From Streptomyces sp. IMTB 2501 (GTDB taxonomy: Bacteria; Actinomycetota; Actinomycetes; Streptomycetales; Streptomycetaceae), in the NCBI RefSeq assembly GCF_001953885.1, contig NZ_MQUS01000021.1, positions 1 through 64,000 on the forward strand: 64,000 bases of DNA. Direction: 5' to 3'. Shown in pieces: positions 49,608 through 58,539 of this stretch. How positions within the stretch are numbered: position 1 is the stretch's first letter; every line of letters starts with the position of its first letter. Both the position numbers and the translations under genes were made by a program. The notes beneath the pieces are model-generated. The model saw nothing but the letters and a program-made list of their open reading frames with translations. It made no database searches and had not been told where the DNA came from.

Positions 49608-49872
49608 GAGGGGTCTCCTTCGGGTCGGTCGAACGAGCCGGTCGGATGATGCGGCTTTGAACGGGTTACGGCAGGCCTACCCCGAGACGGCGCCCGCACT
49701 CGCGCCCGTTTCCGGAGCACCTGAAGGAGGCTGAACGAGCACCCGAAAGAGGCGGGGCGGGGCCGTGTCGACCTGTCGACATACGGTCCGTCGCGTGGGT
49801 GCGCGCGGCCACGACCGACCCGCGGCCGCCGCACCACAATCACCACGCCCCCATCAGGCGCAAAACAACACG
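49608..49872. other. spacer upstream of the repeat protein
   Basis: This is 265 bp between the HNH terminator and the repeat-protein start. GTCGACCTGTCGACAT contains a short palindrome (49769-49784). I see no gene or other named site. Confidence 0.3.
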
Positions 49873-49909
49873 GGCCCGGATCTAGGCGGATATGCCGTCG
49901 ATCCGGGCC
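49873..49909 (-). terminator. terminator hairpin overlapping the HNH stop codon
   Basis: Perfect 10-bp arms GGCCCGGATC / GATCCGGGCC bracket the last codons and the stop of the HNH gene. On the minus strand they are followed by CGTGTTGTTTTG, a T-rich run, so this is a good intrinsic terminator. Confidence 0.8.
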
Positions 49910-50418
49910 AAAGCGTCGTCCGCGCCGTACGGCTGCAAATAGGGCAGCCAGCGCGGATCCCTATGCCCGGTGCCGATGATGCGCCAGGCCAGCCCCGTCG
50001 GTGGAGCCGGTTTGTGCCGCAGCCGCCAACCCAGCTCGACGAGGTGACGGTCGGCCTTCACGTGGTTGCAGCGGCGGCAGGAGGCCACCACGTTGTCCCA
50101 GACGTGCTTGCCCCCGCGACTGCGCGGGATGACGTGGTCGACGCTGGTTGCGACGCCACCGCAGTACATGCACCGGCCCCCGTCGCGGGCGAAGAGCGCG
50201 CGGCGGGTGAGAGGAACGGGCCCCCGATAGGGAACCCGGACGAATCGCTTGAGCCGGACCACGCTGGGTGCGGGGACTGTGACGGTTGCGCTGTGCATAA
50301 AGGCGCCGGATTCCTCTAGGGAGACAGCCTTGTTCTCCAGGACGAGGATGAGCGCGCGGCGGAGCGGTACGACGCCGAGCGGCTCGTACGACGCGTTGAG
50401 AACCAGGACATGCGGCAC
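49882..50418 (-). CDS. HNH endonuclease-family protein
   Basis: This 178-residue protein carries one HNH module: CMYCGGVATSVDHVIPRSRG, then WDNVVASCRRCNHVKADR, with two CxxC pairs holding zinc and the catalytic DH. Residues 1-70 (VPHVLVLNASYEPLGVVPLR, then RALILVLENKAVSLEE) are the conserved lead of this actinobacterial and cyanobacterial family. The target is unknown. GTG 50418 has AGGAGG six bases upstream; the frame is open further but without a good start. Confidence 0.88.
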   Translation of the reverse strand: MPHVLVLNASYEPLGVVPLRRALILVLENKAVSLEESGAFMHSATVTVPAPSVVRLKRFVRVPYRGPVPLTRRALFARDGGRCMYCGGVATSVDHVIPRSRGGKHVWDNVVASCRRCNHVKADRHLVELGWRLRHKPAPPTGLAWRIIGTGHRDPRWLPYLQPYGADDALARIDGISA

Positions 50419-50743
50419 GGGTGCCTCCTTGGGCGTCGGCGGCGCGTGGCTCGCGCCGGGACGATCTGCAGTCAGTCTCCCCTCATGCCTGGTGGAAGCG
50501 CCACCATGTCCCGGTAACGGGCTGGGAGTGTTTTCGACCACATCCGATTCATCCCCCGGATCATGGCCTGTTCAAGCCAGGGTGAGACCCGTCTCTCCTG
50601 CGCCCCTCCTTGGCTGATCCGCGCGGGACACACACAATGCCCCGTTAGTGTGGTTGTCCTGTCCGTCCGGTGACCTTCTCGTGACCTTGAAGACCTTGAC
50701 CGCCCCACCGGTACGTACTGCGCAGCACGTTGGAGGTACTGCC
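50419..50743. other. divergent spacer, HNH / MscS
   Basis: This is 325 bp holding the promoters of two divergent genes. Ribosome sites AGGAGG (50424-50429, minus) and GGAGG (50732-50736, plus) are clear. I see no gene, and no operator that I would name. Confidence 0.35.
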
Positions 50744-51853
50744 GTGTCGTCCTTGCCCGCCGTCCTACTGGCCGCCGGTGCGTCGCCGACCCCGTCTCCT
50801 TCCCCGTCGGGGACGACACCCGCCGTGCCATCGCTCCAGGACGCCCAGCAGAGCGCCACGAACGCGGCGAGCTGGGTCGAGCAGAACTGGTCGACCTGGC
50901 TCGCGATGGGGCTGCAGATCCTGCTGATCGTGGTCGTGGCGGTGGCGCTGCGCTCGGTGGTGCGGCGGGCGATCACCAAACTGATAGACCGGATGGGCCG
51001 TACCGCCGAGGCGGTGAACGGCACGGCGCTGGGCGGGCTGCTGGTCAACGCCGAGCGACGGAGGCAGCGCTCGCAGGCGATCGGCTCGGTGCTGCGCTCG
51101 GTGGCGAGCTTCCTGATCCTCGGTACGGCCGCGCTGATGGTGCTGTCCACCTTCAAGATCAACCTGGCGCCGCTGCTGGCGTCCGCCGGTGTCGCGGGTG
51201 TGGCGATCGGTTTCGGCGCCCGGAACCTGGTCACGGACTTCCTCTCCGGTGTGTTCATGATCCTGGAGGACCAGTACGGCGTCGGCGACGTGATCGACGC
51301 GGGTGTGGCCACCGGTGAGGTGATCGAGGTCGGGCTGCGCGTGACCAAGCTGCGCGGCTCGGACGGCGAGATCTGGTACGTCCGCAACGGCGAGATCAAG
51401 CGGATCGGCAACCTCTCGCAGGGCTGGGCGACGGCGGGTGTCGACGTCACGGTCCGCTCCGGCGAGGACCTGGACAAGGTCAAGGAGACGCTGGACGTGG
51501 TCGCCGGGCACATGAGCAAGGAAGAGCCCTGGAACGAGCTGCTGTGGGGCCCGGTGGAGGTGCTCGGCCTGGACTCGGTCCTGATCGACTCCATGGTGGT
51601 GCGGGTCTCGGCCAAGACGATGCCGGGCAAGGCGCTGACGGTCGAGCGCGAACTGCGCTGGCGCATCAAGCGGGCGTTCGACGCGGCGCACATCCGCATC
51701 GTGGGCGGTACGACGGCGGTGGAGGACGCGGCGGGCACCCCCGACCCGACGGCCACGGTCGCGGCCCCCTCGGTCTTCTCCAACGCGGACTCCGCGCAGG
51801 CGAAGGCGACGACGCCGATAGCTCCGCAGCAGCCGGAGCCTCCGGCCAAGTAG
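50744..51853 (+). CDS. MscS-family mechanosensitive channel
   Basis: This 369-residue small-conductance channel protein has a short Pro/Ser-rich outside part, a first helix (LAMGLQILLIVVVAVAL), a second (SVASFLILGTAALMVLSTF) and the pore helix APLLASAGVAGVAIGFGARN, whose Gly/Ala pattern is the MscS hallmark. The beta domain follows (VFMILEDQYGVGDVI, KLRGSDGEIWYVRNGEI), then an alpha/beta part and a disordered C-tail. It opens under membrane tension after osmotic downshock. GTG 50744 is set by GGAGG. Confidence 0.92.
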   Translation: MSSLPAVLLAAGASPTPSPSPSGTTPAVPSLQDAQQSATNAASWVEQNWSTWLAMGLQILLIVVVAVALRSVVRRAITKLIDRMGRTAEAVNGTALGGLLVNAERRRQRSQAIGSVLRSVASFLILGTAALMVLSTFKINLAPLLASAGVAGVAIGFGARNLVTDFLSGVFMILEDQYGVGDVIDAGVATGEVIEVGLRVTKLRGSDGEIWYVRNGEIKRIGNLSQGWATAGVDVTVRSGEDLDKVKETLDVVAGHMSKEEPWNELLWGPVEVLGLDSVLIDSMVVRVSAKTMPGKALTVERELRWRIKRAFDAAHIRIVGGTTAVEDAAGTPDPTATVAAPSVFSNADSAQAKATTPIAPQQPEPPAK

Positions 51854-51892
51854 CGAGCGGAACGGTTCAGCACACTCGTTCGAGTGAACAGG

Positions 51893-51930
51893 TGGGGCAT
51901 TCCGGCGCGCAGTGCGCACGGGGTGCCCCA
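51893..51930 (+). terminator. hairpin downstream of the channel gene
   Basis: TGGGGCA (51893-51899) and TGCCCCA (51924-51930) pair, with a smaller GCGC stem inside. A separate 14-bp palindrome CACTCGTTCGAGTG lies just upstream (51873-51886). Confidence 0.5.
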
Positions 51931-51990
51931 TCGTTCTGCCGGGGCGCCCAGCGCGGGCTTAGCCTGGCATCAGCGTGACGAGGAGAAGCG

Positions 51991-52608
51991 ATGAGCGCCG
52001 AACCGATCATGGAGCCGGTCATGACGCAGGACCCCATCGACCTGTTGAGCGCGATCGAAGAGGCATCGCCGGTGCCGATTCGACCGGAGTATGTCGAGGG
52101 GACGATCATCGTGCCGCCGTATCCCGACGAAGACCACAACGACGGCATTGGGGAGCTGTACATCCAGTTCCGCTCGGCCGGATTCCCCCTCGTCGGCTTC
52201 GGCAGCGCCTTCCGCGCCGCCGACAAGGACGGCCGCACCGTGGCGTCGCTCGCTCCGGACTTTTACGTGCGTCACAGAAGGGCCTCTGACCTTGACGCGG
52301 CATATCGCGGAGCCAACGGGGGGCGGTACCCCATGGACATGCTCGCCCTGGTCGGTGAAGTCACCTCCACCAACCACAAGACCGACACCGGCCCCAAGTT
52401 CCGCGCCTACGCAGCTGCCGGAGTCCCGATCTACGTCCTGATCAACCGCCACTCCAAGACGGCCCACTGCTACACGGACCCCGTCCTCCCCGGTGACGAC
52501 CCCACCGAGGCGTACTACGCCACCGACACCAAGGTCACCCTCGGCGACCCCCTCCCCCTCCCGGACCCCTATCCCACCCTCGACACCGCTCCCTTTCTAG
52601 AGAACTGA
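51991..52608 (+). CDS. Uma2-family (DUF820) PD-(D/E)XK nuclease-fold protein
   Basis: This 205-residue protein of the Uma2/DUF820 family has a restriction-endonuclease fold. The active-site pattern is present: SLAPDFYVRHRR (Asp), MLALVGEVTSTNHKTDTGPK (E-x-T in place of E-x-K), and KFRAYAAAGVPIYVLINRHS. These proteins are very common in cyanobacteria and Streptomyces, often in many copies, and their targets are not known. GAGGAGAAG precedes the ATG. A strong terminator follows. Confidence 0.88.
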   Translation: MSAEPIMEPVMTQDPIDLLSAIEEASPVPIRPEYVEGTIIVPPYPDEDHNDGIGELYIQFRSAGFPLVGFGSAFRAADKDGRTVASLAPDFYVRHRRASDLDAAYRGANGGRYPMDMLALVGEVTSTNHKTDTGPKFRAYAAAGVPIYVLINRHSKTAHCYTDPVLPGDDPTEAYYATDTKVTLGDPLPLPDPYPTLDTAPFLEN

Positions 52609-52613
52609 ACCCC

Positions 52614-52661
52614 AGACAACGGCCCCGAGGTAACGACTCCGTCTCCTCGGGCCCGTTGTCT
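52614..52661 (+). terminator. 17-bp hairpin terminator after the Uma2 gene
   Basis: Arms 52614-52630 and 52645-52661 (AGACAACGG... and complement) pair with one mismatch around a 14-base loop, six bases after the stop. Confidence 0.85.
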
Positions 52662-52706
52662 ATTGACGCCCCCTTCGTCCTGGGCTTACGTTCCTCCCAC
52701 CCGAAT

Positions 52707-52719
52707 AGGAAACCTTCCT
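52707..52719 (+). promoter_or_regulatory. CsnR operator (AGGAAA-type palindrome)
   Basis: AGGAAACCTTCCT differs at one position from the published CsnR palindrome AGGAAANTTTCCT. It lies about 100 bp before the csnR start, where autoregulation of the operon is known in S. coelicolor/lividans. Confidence 0.75.
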
Positions 52720-52816
52720 AACAGTGATCTACGGCGACCGGCGACCGGTGATCAAGACTGGACGTCCGGCCAGGTCACTGGGAAGCTGGGCGGCTGGAGA
52801 GGCAGGTGTCGACCCC

Positions 52817-54028
52817 ATGGCAGGAACCGCCGGTACGCCGGGCACCCCGCGTGTGCTGCGCGCCATGAACGACCGCGCCGCCCTGGACCTCCTGCTGGAG
52901 CACGGGCCGCTGTCGCGCACCCGGATCGGCAAGCTCACCGGCCTGTCCAAGCCCACCGCCTCCCAGCTGCTGGCCCGCCTGGAGGCGGCCGGTCTGGTCC
53001 GGATCACCGGCACCAGCGAGGGCCGGCCGGGCCCCAACGCCCAGCTGTACGCGGTCAACCCCGCCGCCGCGTACGCCGCCGGGCTCGACGTCGCCCCCCA
53101 CCGCATCCGCGCCGCCGTGGCCGACATCACCGGCCGGACCGTGGGCGAGTACGAACTGCCCACCCCGGGCCGGCATCCCGCGCGGCCCGTCGTCCAGCAG
53201 GTCAGCGACGCGCTCGACGGGGCCGTGAAGGCGGCCGGGCTCGCGCGGTCCGATGTGCACCGGCTCGTCATCGGCACCCCGGGCGCCTTCGACCCCAACA
53301 CCGGTCGGCTGCGCTACGCCTCCCACCTGCCCGGCTGGCACTCCCCCACCCTGCTCGACGAACTCGCCGCCGCGCTGCCGATGCCGGTGGAGTACGAGAA
53401 CGACGTCAACCTCGTCGCTCTCGCCGAACAGCGGCTCGGGGCGGCCAAGGGACACGCGGACTTCGTGCTCCTGTGGAGCCAGGAGGGCCTGGGTGCCGCC
53501 CTGGTCCTCGGCGGCCGGCTGCACCGGGGCTGGACCGGCGGTGCCGGCGAGGTCGGCTTCCTGCCGGTGCCGGGCACCCCCCTGGTACGGCAGGTGACCA
53601 AGGCCAACAGCGGTGGCTACCAGGAGCTGGCCGGCTCCCAGGCCGTACCGAAGCTGGCCCGTGAACTCGGCATCCCCGACCTTCCCTCGGGGCCGTACAC
53701 CGAGGTCGCCGCCGAAATCGTGGCCCGGGGCGCCGATCACGCCTCCGGCCCCTATCGCGAACTCCTCCAGACCTACGCGACCCGGCTCGCCACCGGTCTC
53801 GCCTCGCTCGTCTCCGTCCTCGACCCCGAACTCGTCGTTCTCAGCGGCTCCGCGCTGACGGCCGGCGGCGAGGTGCTGCGCGCCCTCGTCCAGGCCGAGC
53901 TGGAGGAGCTGGCCGCGGCCCGCCCCCGGCTGGTCGTCGGGGACGTCCATGAACACCCCGTCCTGCGCGGCGCGTTGGAGTCCGCGCTCGTCACCACCCG
54001 CGACGAGGTCTTCGACACCTCGCGCTAG
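52817..54028 (+). CDS. csnR: ROK-family repressor CsnR
   Basis: This 403-residue ROK repressor has a winged HTH (LLEHGPLSRTRIGKLTGLSK, then PTASQLLARLEAAG) and a ROK ligand domain (VHRLVIGTPGAFDPNTGRLR; GAGEVGFLPVPG). It heads an operon whose order matches csnR-csnE-csnF-csnG-csnH-csnK of S. coelicolor (SCO2657-2662), where CsnR represses chitosan-oligosaccharide uptake and the chitosanase csnA. The ROK zinc cysteines (CGCGxxGC) are absent. ATG 52817 is chosen over an upstream ATG by family start. Inducer: chitosan-derived oligosaccharides (known for relatives). Confidence 0.88.
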   Translation: MAGTAGTPGTPRVLRAMNDRAALDLLLEHGPLSRTRIGKLTGLSKPTASQLLARLEAAGLVRITGTSEGRPGPNAQLYAVNPAAAYAAGLDVAPHRIRAAVADITGRTVGEYELPTPGRHPARPVVQQVSDALDGAVKAAGLARSDVHRLVIGTPGAFDPNTGRLRYASHLPGWHSPTLLDELAAALPMPVEYENDVNLVALAEQRLGAAKGHADFVLLWSQEGLGAALVLGGRLHRGWTGGAGEVGFLPVPGTPLVRQVTKANSGGYQELAGSQAVPKLARELGIPDLPSGPYTEVAAEIVARGADHASGPYRELLQTYATRLATGLASLVSVLDPELVVLSGSALTAGGEVLRALVQAELEELAAARPRLVVGDVHEHPVLRGALESALVTTRDEVFDTSR

Positions 54029-54081
54029 AGCGGCCCGCTCCGTCACCGATTTCACCAACCCGCCCTCTGGGAGACCTCGCC

Positions 54082-55425
54082 ATGCCCGAAGTCATACCCT
54101 CAGCTGCCCGAAAGGCGGCTTTTGCCCTCACCGCCTCCCTCGCCCTGCTCGCCACCGCTTGTACCGGACAGTCCGGCTCCGGTGCCACCGACGACGCCTC
54201 CAAGGACACGACGATCAACTTCTGGCACGCCTGGAGCGCGCAGAACGAGGTGCGGGCCGTCAAGTCGCTGGTCGCCGGCTTCGAGAAGGCGCACCCCAAC
54301 ATCCACGTGAACATCGTCGGCGACATGACCGACGACAAGATCAACCAGGCACTGCGGTCGGGGGGTGACAAGGCGCCCGATGTGATTTCTTCGTTCACCA
54401 CGAACAACGTGGGCAAGTTCTGTTCCTCGGGTGCGCTGGCCGACCTCAACCCCTTCTTCAAGAAGTCGGGCATCGACCCGCAGACCACCTTCCCGAAGCC
54501 GATGAACGAGTACACCCAGTTCAACGGCGACCGCTGCACGGTGCCGCTGCTCGGTGACGCGTACGGGCTCTACTACAACAAGACCGCGTTCAAGAAGGCC
54601 GGCATCGCCGCCCCGCCGAAGACCTGGTCCGAGTTCGAGGCCGACGCCAAGAAACTGACCATCGCGCAGGGCGACAGCTACCGGCAGCTCGGATTCATGC
54701 CGGACTACCACGGCTGGGAGACCACCACCGAGCACTATTTCGCGCAGTTCTCGCCGACGTACTTCGGCAAGGACGGCAAGTCGAATGTGACCAAGGACCC
54801 GGCCTTCGAGCAGGGATTCTCCCTCCAGAAGCGGCTCGTGGACGAACTCGGCGGATTCCAGAAGCTGGAGAGGTTCCGGGCGACCCTAGGTGACGAATGG
54901 GGTCCCAAGCACCCCTTCCACACCGGTCAGGTCGCCATGCAGCTCGACGGCGAGTGGCGGCTGGGGATGGCCGAGCAGGCCAAGCCGAAGTTCGACATCG
55001 GCGTCGCCCCGCTGCCGGTGCCCGACGACCAGGCCGCGCAGTACGGCAAGGGGTACATCACCGGCACCATCGCGGGTATCGCGGCGAGCAGCCGCAAGCA
55101 GAACGCGGCCTGGGAGTTCGTCAAGTACGTCACCACGGACACCGACGCCGTGGTCGGCTTCGCCAACGACATCCACAACGTGCCCTCGACACTGGCCGCG
55201 CTGAAATCGCCGAAGCTGAAGTACGACCCCCGGTTCAAGACGTTCCTCGACATCGCAGCCGACCCGAACTCCACCACCTCTCCCGCCTCGGTCAACGGCG
55301 GTCAGTACCTGGTGACGATCCAGCAGCTCGGCTATGACTACGAAAGCGGCAAGGTCACCGATCTGAAGTCCGGCCTGAAGAACGCGGCCGCTCAGATCGA
55401 CACGGACATCGCGCAGGCGAAGTAG
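54082..55425 (+). CDS. csnE: chitosan-oligosaccharide ABC transporter binding lipoprotein
   Basis: This 447-residue CUT1-type solute-binding lipoprotein has the signal ALTASLALLATAC with Cys27 as the lipidation site. The mature part begins TTINFWHAWSAQNEVRAVKS, and SGGDKAPDVISSF and DGEWRLGMAEQAK are usual family blocks. It would capture chitosan oligosaccharides outside the membrane for CsnFG. The upstream stop is 53 bp away. The ATP-hydrolysing subunit is not encoded here; Streptomyces CUT1 systems use the shared ATPase MsiK. Confidence 0.88.
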   Translation: MPEVIPSAARKAAFALTASLALLATACTGQSGSGATDDASKDTTINFWHAWSAQNEVRAVKSLVAGFEKAHPNIHVNIVGDMTDDKINQALRSGGDKAPDVISSFTTNNVGKFCSSGALADLNPFFKKSGIDPQTTFPKPMNEYTQFNGDRCTVPLLGDAYGLYYNKTAFKKAGIAAPPKTWSEFEADAKKLTIAQGDSYRQLGFMPDYHGWETTTEHYFAQFSPTYFGKDGKSNVTKDPAFEQGFSLQKRLVDELGGFQKLERFRATLGDEWGPKHPFHTGQVAMQLDGEWRLGMAEQAKPKFDIGVAPLPVPDDQAAQYGKGYITGTIAGIAASSRKQNAAWEFVKYVTTDTDAVVGFANDIHNVPSTLAALKSPKLKYDPRFKTFLDIAADPNSTTSPASVNGGQYLVTIQQLGYDYESGKVTDLKSGLKNAAAQIDTDIAQAK

Positions 55426-55428
55426 CCG

Positions 55429-56370
55429 ATGAGTGCGCTCACTCTGGCGTCGAAGCGCCGCAGGTCGGCGCTTCGTACGGTCGCCTTCATGTCGCCCTGG
55501 CTGATCGGCTTCGCGGTCTTCTTCGCGTATCCGCTGATCTCGACGGTCTATTTCTCCTTCATGCACTACGACGGCTTCAAACCGCCGACGTGGAGCGGGG
55601 GAAAGAACTGGGCCTATGTCTTCGAGCACTATCCGCTGTTCTGGCCGGCCCTGCGCAACACACTGTGGCTGGTCGTGGTGATGGTGACCCTGCGGGTCGT
55701 CTTCGGGCTCGGTGTCGGACTGCTCATCACCAAGATCAAGACGGCTACGGGTGTGTTCCGCACCCTGTTCTATCTGCCGTATCTCGCCCCGCCGGTCGCC
55801 GCGACCATGGCCTTCGCCTTCCTTCTCAACCCCGGTACCGGGCCGGTCAACTCGATCCTCGAAAAGGCCGGCATCCCGGCGCCGGGCTGGTTCAACGACC
55901 CGGCCTGGTCCAAGCCCGCGCTCACCCTGCTCGCACTCTGGGGCATCGGCGATCTGATGGTCATCTTCATGGCCGCGCTGCTCGACGTGCCGACGGAGCA
56001 GTACGAAGCGGCGGAGCTGGACGGCGCCTCGGCGTGGCAGCGCTTCCGGTACGTCACGCTGCCGAACATCTCGCCGATCGTGATGTTCGCCGTCGTCACG
56101 GGTGTCATCCAGACGATGCAGTACTACACACAGCCACTGATCGCGGGGAAGGTCGCCTCAGGCGTGATCCAGGGCGCGGGCACCCAGTTCGAGCCCGGCT
56201 ACCCCGACAAGTCCACGCTCACGCTCCCCCAGCTCGTCTACAACCTCGGCTTCCAGCGCTTCGACTACGGCTCGGCCTGTGTCGTGGCCCTGGTGCTGTT
56301 CGCCCTGTCGATGGTGTTCACCGGGTTCCTGATGCGGCGCCGGGGCGGTCTCATCCAGGCAGGTGACTGA
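55429..56370 (+). CDS. csnF: CUT1 sugar ABC transporter permease 1
   Basis: This 313-residue permease has six helices. FMSPWLIGFAVFFAYPLIST is the first. The EAA loop EQYEAAELDGASAWQRFRYV then TLPNISP (about 185-210) contacts the ATPase. It begins three bases after csnE and ends two bases before csnG, so the transporter genes are tightly packed. Confidence 0.9.
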   Translation: MSALTLASKRRRSALRTVAFMSPWLIGFAVFFAYPLISTVYFSFMHYDGFKPPTWSGGKNWAYVFEHYPLFWPALRNTLWLVVVMVTLRVVFGLGVGLLITKIKTATGVFRTLFYLPYLAPPVAATMAFAFLLNPGTGPVNSILEKAGIPAPGWFNDPAWSKPALTLLALWGIGDLMVIFMAALLDVPTEQYEAAELDGASAWQRFRYVTLPNISPIVMFAVVTGVIQTMQYYTQPLIAGKVASGVIQGAGTQFEPGYPDKSTLTLPQLVYNLGFQRFDYGSACVVALVLFALSMVFTGFLMRRRGGLIQAGD

Positions 56371-56372
56371 CC

Positions 56373-57266
56373 ATGACCCAAGTACTGGACCAGCCCGTCG
56401 AGCTGGCTGCCCCGGTGTCGGGGGCGGAGCGCACCGCCCGGCGCAGGGCTCTGCTGGAGTGGATCGCGGTCCACTCCCTCGGGGTCGCCGCCGCACTCTT
56501 CTTCGTCCTCCCCTTCGTCTTCGTGCTCCTGACCTCGCTGATGAGCGACACCCAGGCGCTCAGCCGCGATCTGGTCCCGCACACCTGGGAGTGGGGCAAC
56601 TACCGGAAGGTCTTCGACACGCCGGGCTTTCTGACCTGGTGGAAGAACACGCTGATCTACGCCGGTCTCGGCACCGTGCTGACCGTGGTGTCGTCCATCC
56701 CGGTGGCGTACGCGCTCGCCAAGTTCCGCTTCCGGGGCCGCAGTCTGTCGCTCATGCTGGTGATCTCGATGATGATGCTGCCGCCGCAGGTGATCATCAT
56801 CCCGATGTACCTGTTCTGGGCGAAGCAACTGGATCTGTCCGGCACGCTGTGGCCGCTGATCATCCCGATGGCCTTCGGGGACGCGTTCTCCGTCTTCCTG
56901 CTGCGCCAGTTCCTGATGACGATCCCGAACGAGTACCTGGACGCGGCGAAGGTCGACGGCTGCGGGGACCTCAGGACGCTGCTGAAGGTGGTCCTGCCGA
57001 TGGCCCGGCCGGGCATCGCCGCCGTAGCCCTCTTCCAGTTCTTCTACGCCTGGAACGACTACTTCGGCCCGCAGATCTACGCGTCCGAGAACCCCGGCGC
57101 CTGGACCCTGTCCTACGGCCTGGAGTCCTTCAAGGGCGCCCACCACACCGACTGGAACCTGACGATGGCCGCGACCGTGCTGGTCATGGCACCCGTGATC
57201 GTCGTGTTCTTCTTCGCCCAGAAGGCGTTCGTCGAGGGCGTCACGCTCACCGGAGTGAAGGGTTGA
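56373..57266 (+). CDS. csnG: CUT1 sugar ABC transporter permease 2
   Basis: This 297-residue partner permease of CsnF is MalG-like. Six helices are seen, and the EAA loop NEYLDAAKVDGCGDLRTLLK then VVLPMARPGI sits near 185-215. The C-terminus (FVEGVTLTGVKG) is the MalG-type end that reaches the ATPase. csnH follows after seven bases. Confidence 0.9.
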   Translation: MTQVLDQPVELAAPVSGAERTARRRALLEWIAVHSLGVAAALFFVLPFVFVLLTSLMSDTQALSRDLVPHTWEWGNYRKVFDTPGFLTWWKNTLIYAGLGTVLTVVSSIPVAYALAKFRFRGRSLSLMLVISMMMLPPQVIIIPMYLFWAKQLDLSGTLWPLIIPMAFGDAFSVFLLRQFLMTIPNEYLDAAKVDGCGDLRTLLKVVLPMARPGIAAVALFQFFYAWNDYFGPQIYASENPGAWTLSYGLESFKGAHHTDWNLTMAATVLVMAPVIVVFFFAQKAFVEGVTLTGVKG

Positions 57267-57273
57267 TTCCTGT

Positions 57274-58539
57274 ATGAAACTCACCGTGGTCGGCGGAGGC
57301 TCGACCTACACCCCCGAACTCATCGACGGATTCGCCCGGCTCAGGGACACCCTGCCGATCGAGGAACTCTTCCTCGTGGACCCGGCCGCCGAGCGTCTGG
57401 AGCTGGTGGGCGGCCTGGCCCGGCGGATCTTCGCCAGGCAGGGCCACCCGGGCCGCATCGTCACCACCGCCGACCTGGACGCGGGCGTCGACGGCGCCGA
57501 CGCGGTCCTGCTCCAGCTGCGCGTAGGCGGCCAGGCGGCCCGGCAGCAGGACGAGACCTGGCCGCTGGAGTGCGGCTGCGTCGGCCAGGAGACCACCGGT
57601 GCGGGCGGCCTGGCCAAGGCGCTGCGCACGGTGCCCGTCGTCCTCGACATCGCCGAACGGGTCCGCCGTGCCAACCCGCGCGCGTGGATCATCGACTTCA
57701 CCAACCCGGTCGGCATCGTCACCCGCGCCCTGCTCCAGGCCGGGCACCGGACGGTCGGACTGTGCAACGTGGCGATCGGCTTCCAGCGGAAGTTCGCGGG
57801 CATGCTGGGCGTGGCCCCGGCGGATGTCCATCTGGCACATGTGGGCCTGAACCATCTCACCTGGGAAACAGATGTGCGCCTCGGCGGCCCGGAGGGCGAG
57901 AACGTCCTGCCCAAGCTGCTGGCCGAGCACGGCGACGCGATCGCCGCGGACCTCCGTCTGCCCCGCCCCCTCCTGGACCGTCTCGGCGTGGTCCCCTCCT
58001 ACTACCTGCGCTACTACTACGCCCACGACGAGGTCGTGCGTGAGCTGCGCACCAAGCCGTCCAGAGCGGCCGAAGTCGCCGCCATGGAGCGGGAGTTGCT
58101 GGCGATGTACGGCGATCCGGCCCTGGACGGGAAGCCGGCGCTGCTCGCCCAGCGGGGCGGCGCCTACTACTCGGAGGCGGCCGTGGACCTGGCGGCGGCG
58201 CTGCTGGGCGGAGGGGGAAGTCCGTACCAGGTGGTGAACACGTACAACGGCGGCACGCTGCCCTTCCTGCCGGACGACGCGGTGATCGAGGTCCAGGCGG
58301 CGGTCGGCCCGAACGGCCCGGCGCCGCTGCCGGTACCCGAGCCGGACCCGCTGTTCTCCGGTCTGGTCGCGAACGTGACGGCGTACGAGGACCTGGCCCT
58401 GGAGGCGGCCCTGCGCGGCGGCCGGGACCGGGTCTTCCGCGCACTGCTCGCCCACCCGCTGATCGGCCAGTACGCATACGCCGACACCCTCACCGACCAG
58501 TTGATCGCACACAACCGGGAGCACCTCGCGTGGGCCTGA
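57274..58539 (+). CDS. csnH: GH4-family glycosidase (6-phospho-beta-glucosidase type)
   Basis: This 421-residue GH4 enzyme uses NAD and a metal for an oxidation-elimination mechanism. The NAD loop VVGGGSTYTPELIDG is at the N-terminus. GQETTGAGGL and DFTNPVGIVTRAL lie in the middle, the metal cysteine in GLCNVAIGF, and the ligand histidine region is VGLNHLTWETD. In the csn operon it would cut imported (phospho-)glucosamine oligosaccharides. It overlaps the kinase gene by ten bases. Confidence 0.9.
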   Translation: MKLTVVGGGSTYTPELIDGFARLRDTLPIEELFLVDPAAERLELVGGLARRIFARQGHPGRIVTTADLDAGVDGADAVLLQLRVGGQAARQQDETWPLECGCVGQETTGAGGLAKALRTVPVVLDIAERVRRANPRAWIIDFTNPVGIVTRALLQAGHRTVGLCNVAIGFQRKFAGMLGVAPADVHLAHVGLNHLTWETDVRLGGPEGENVLPKLLAEHGDAIAADLRLPRPLLDRLGVVPSYYLRYYYAHDEVVRELRTKPSRAAEVAAMERELLAMYGDPALDGKPALLAQRGGAYYSEAAVDLAAALLGGGGSPYQVVNTYNGGTLPFLPDDAVIEVQAAVGPNGPAPLPVPEPDPLFSGLVANVTAYEDLALEAALRGGRDRVFRALLAHPLIGQYAYADTLTDQLIAHNREHLAWA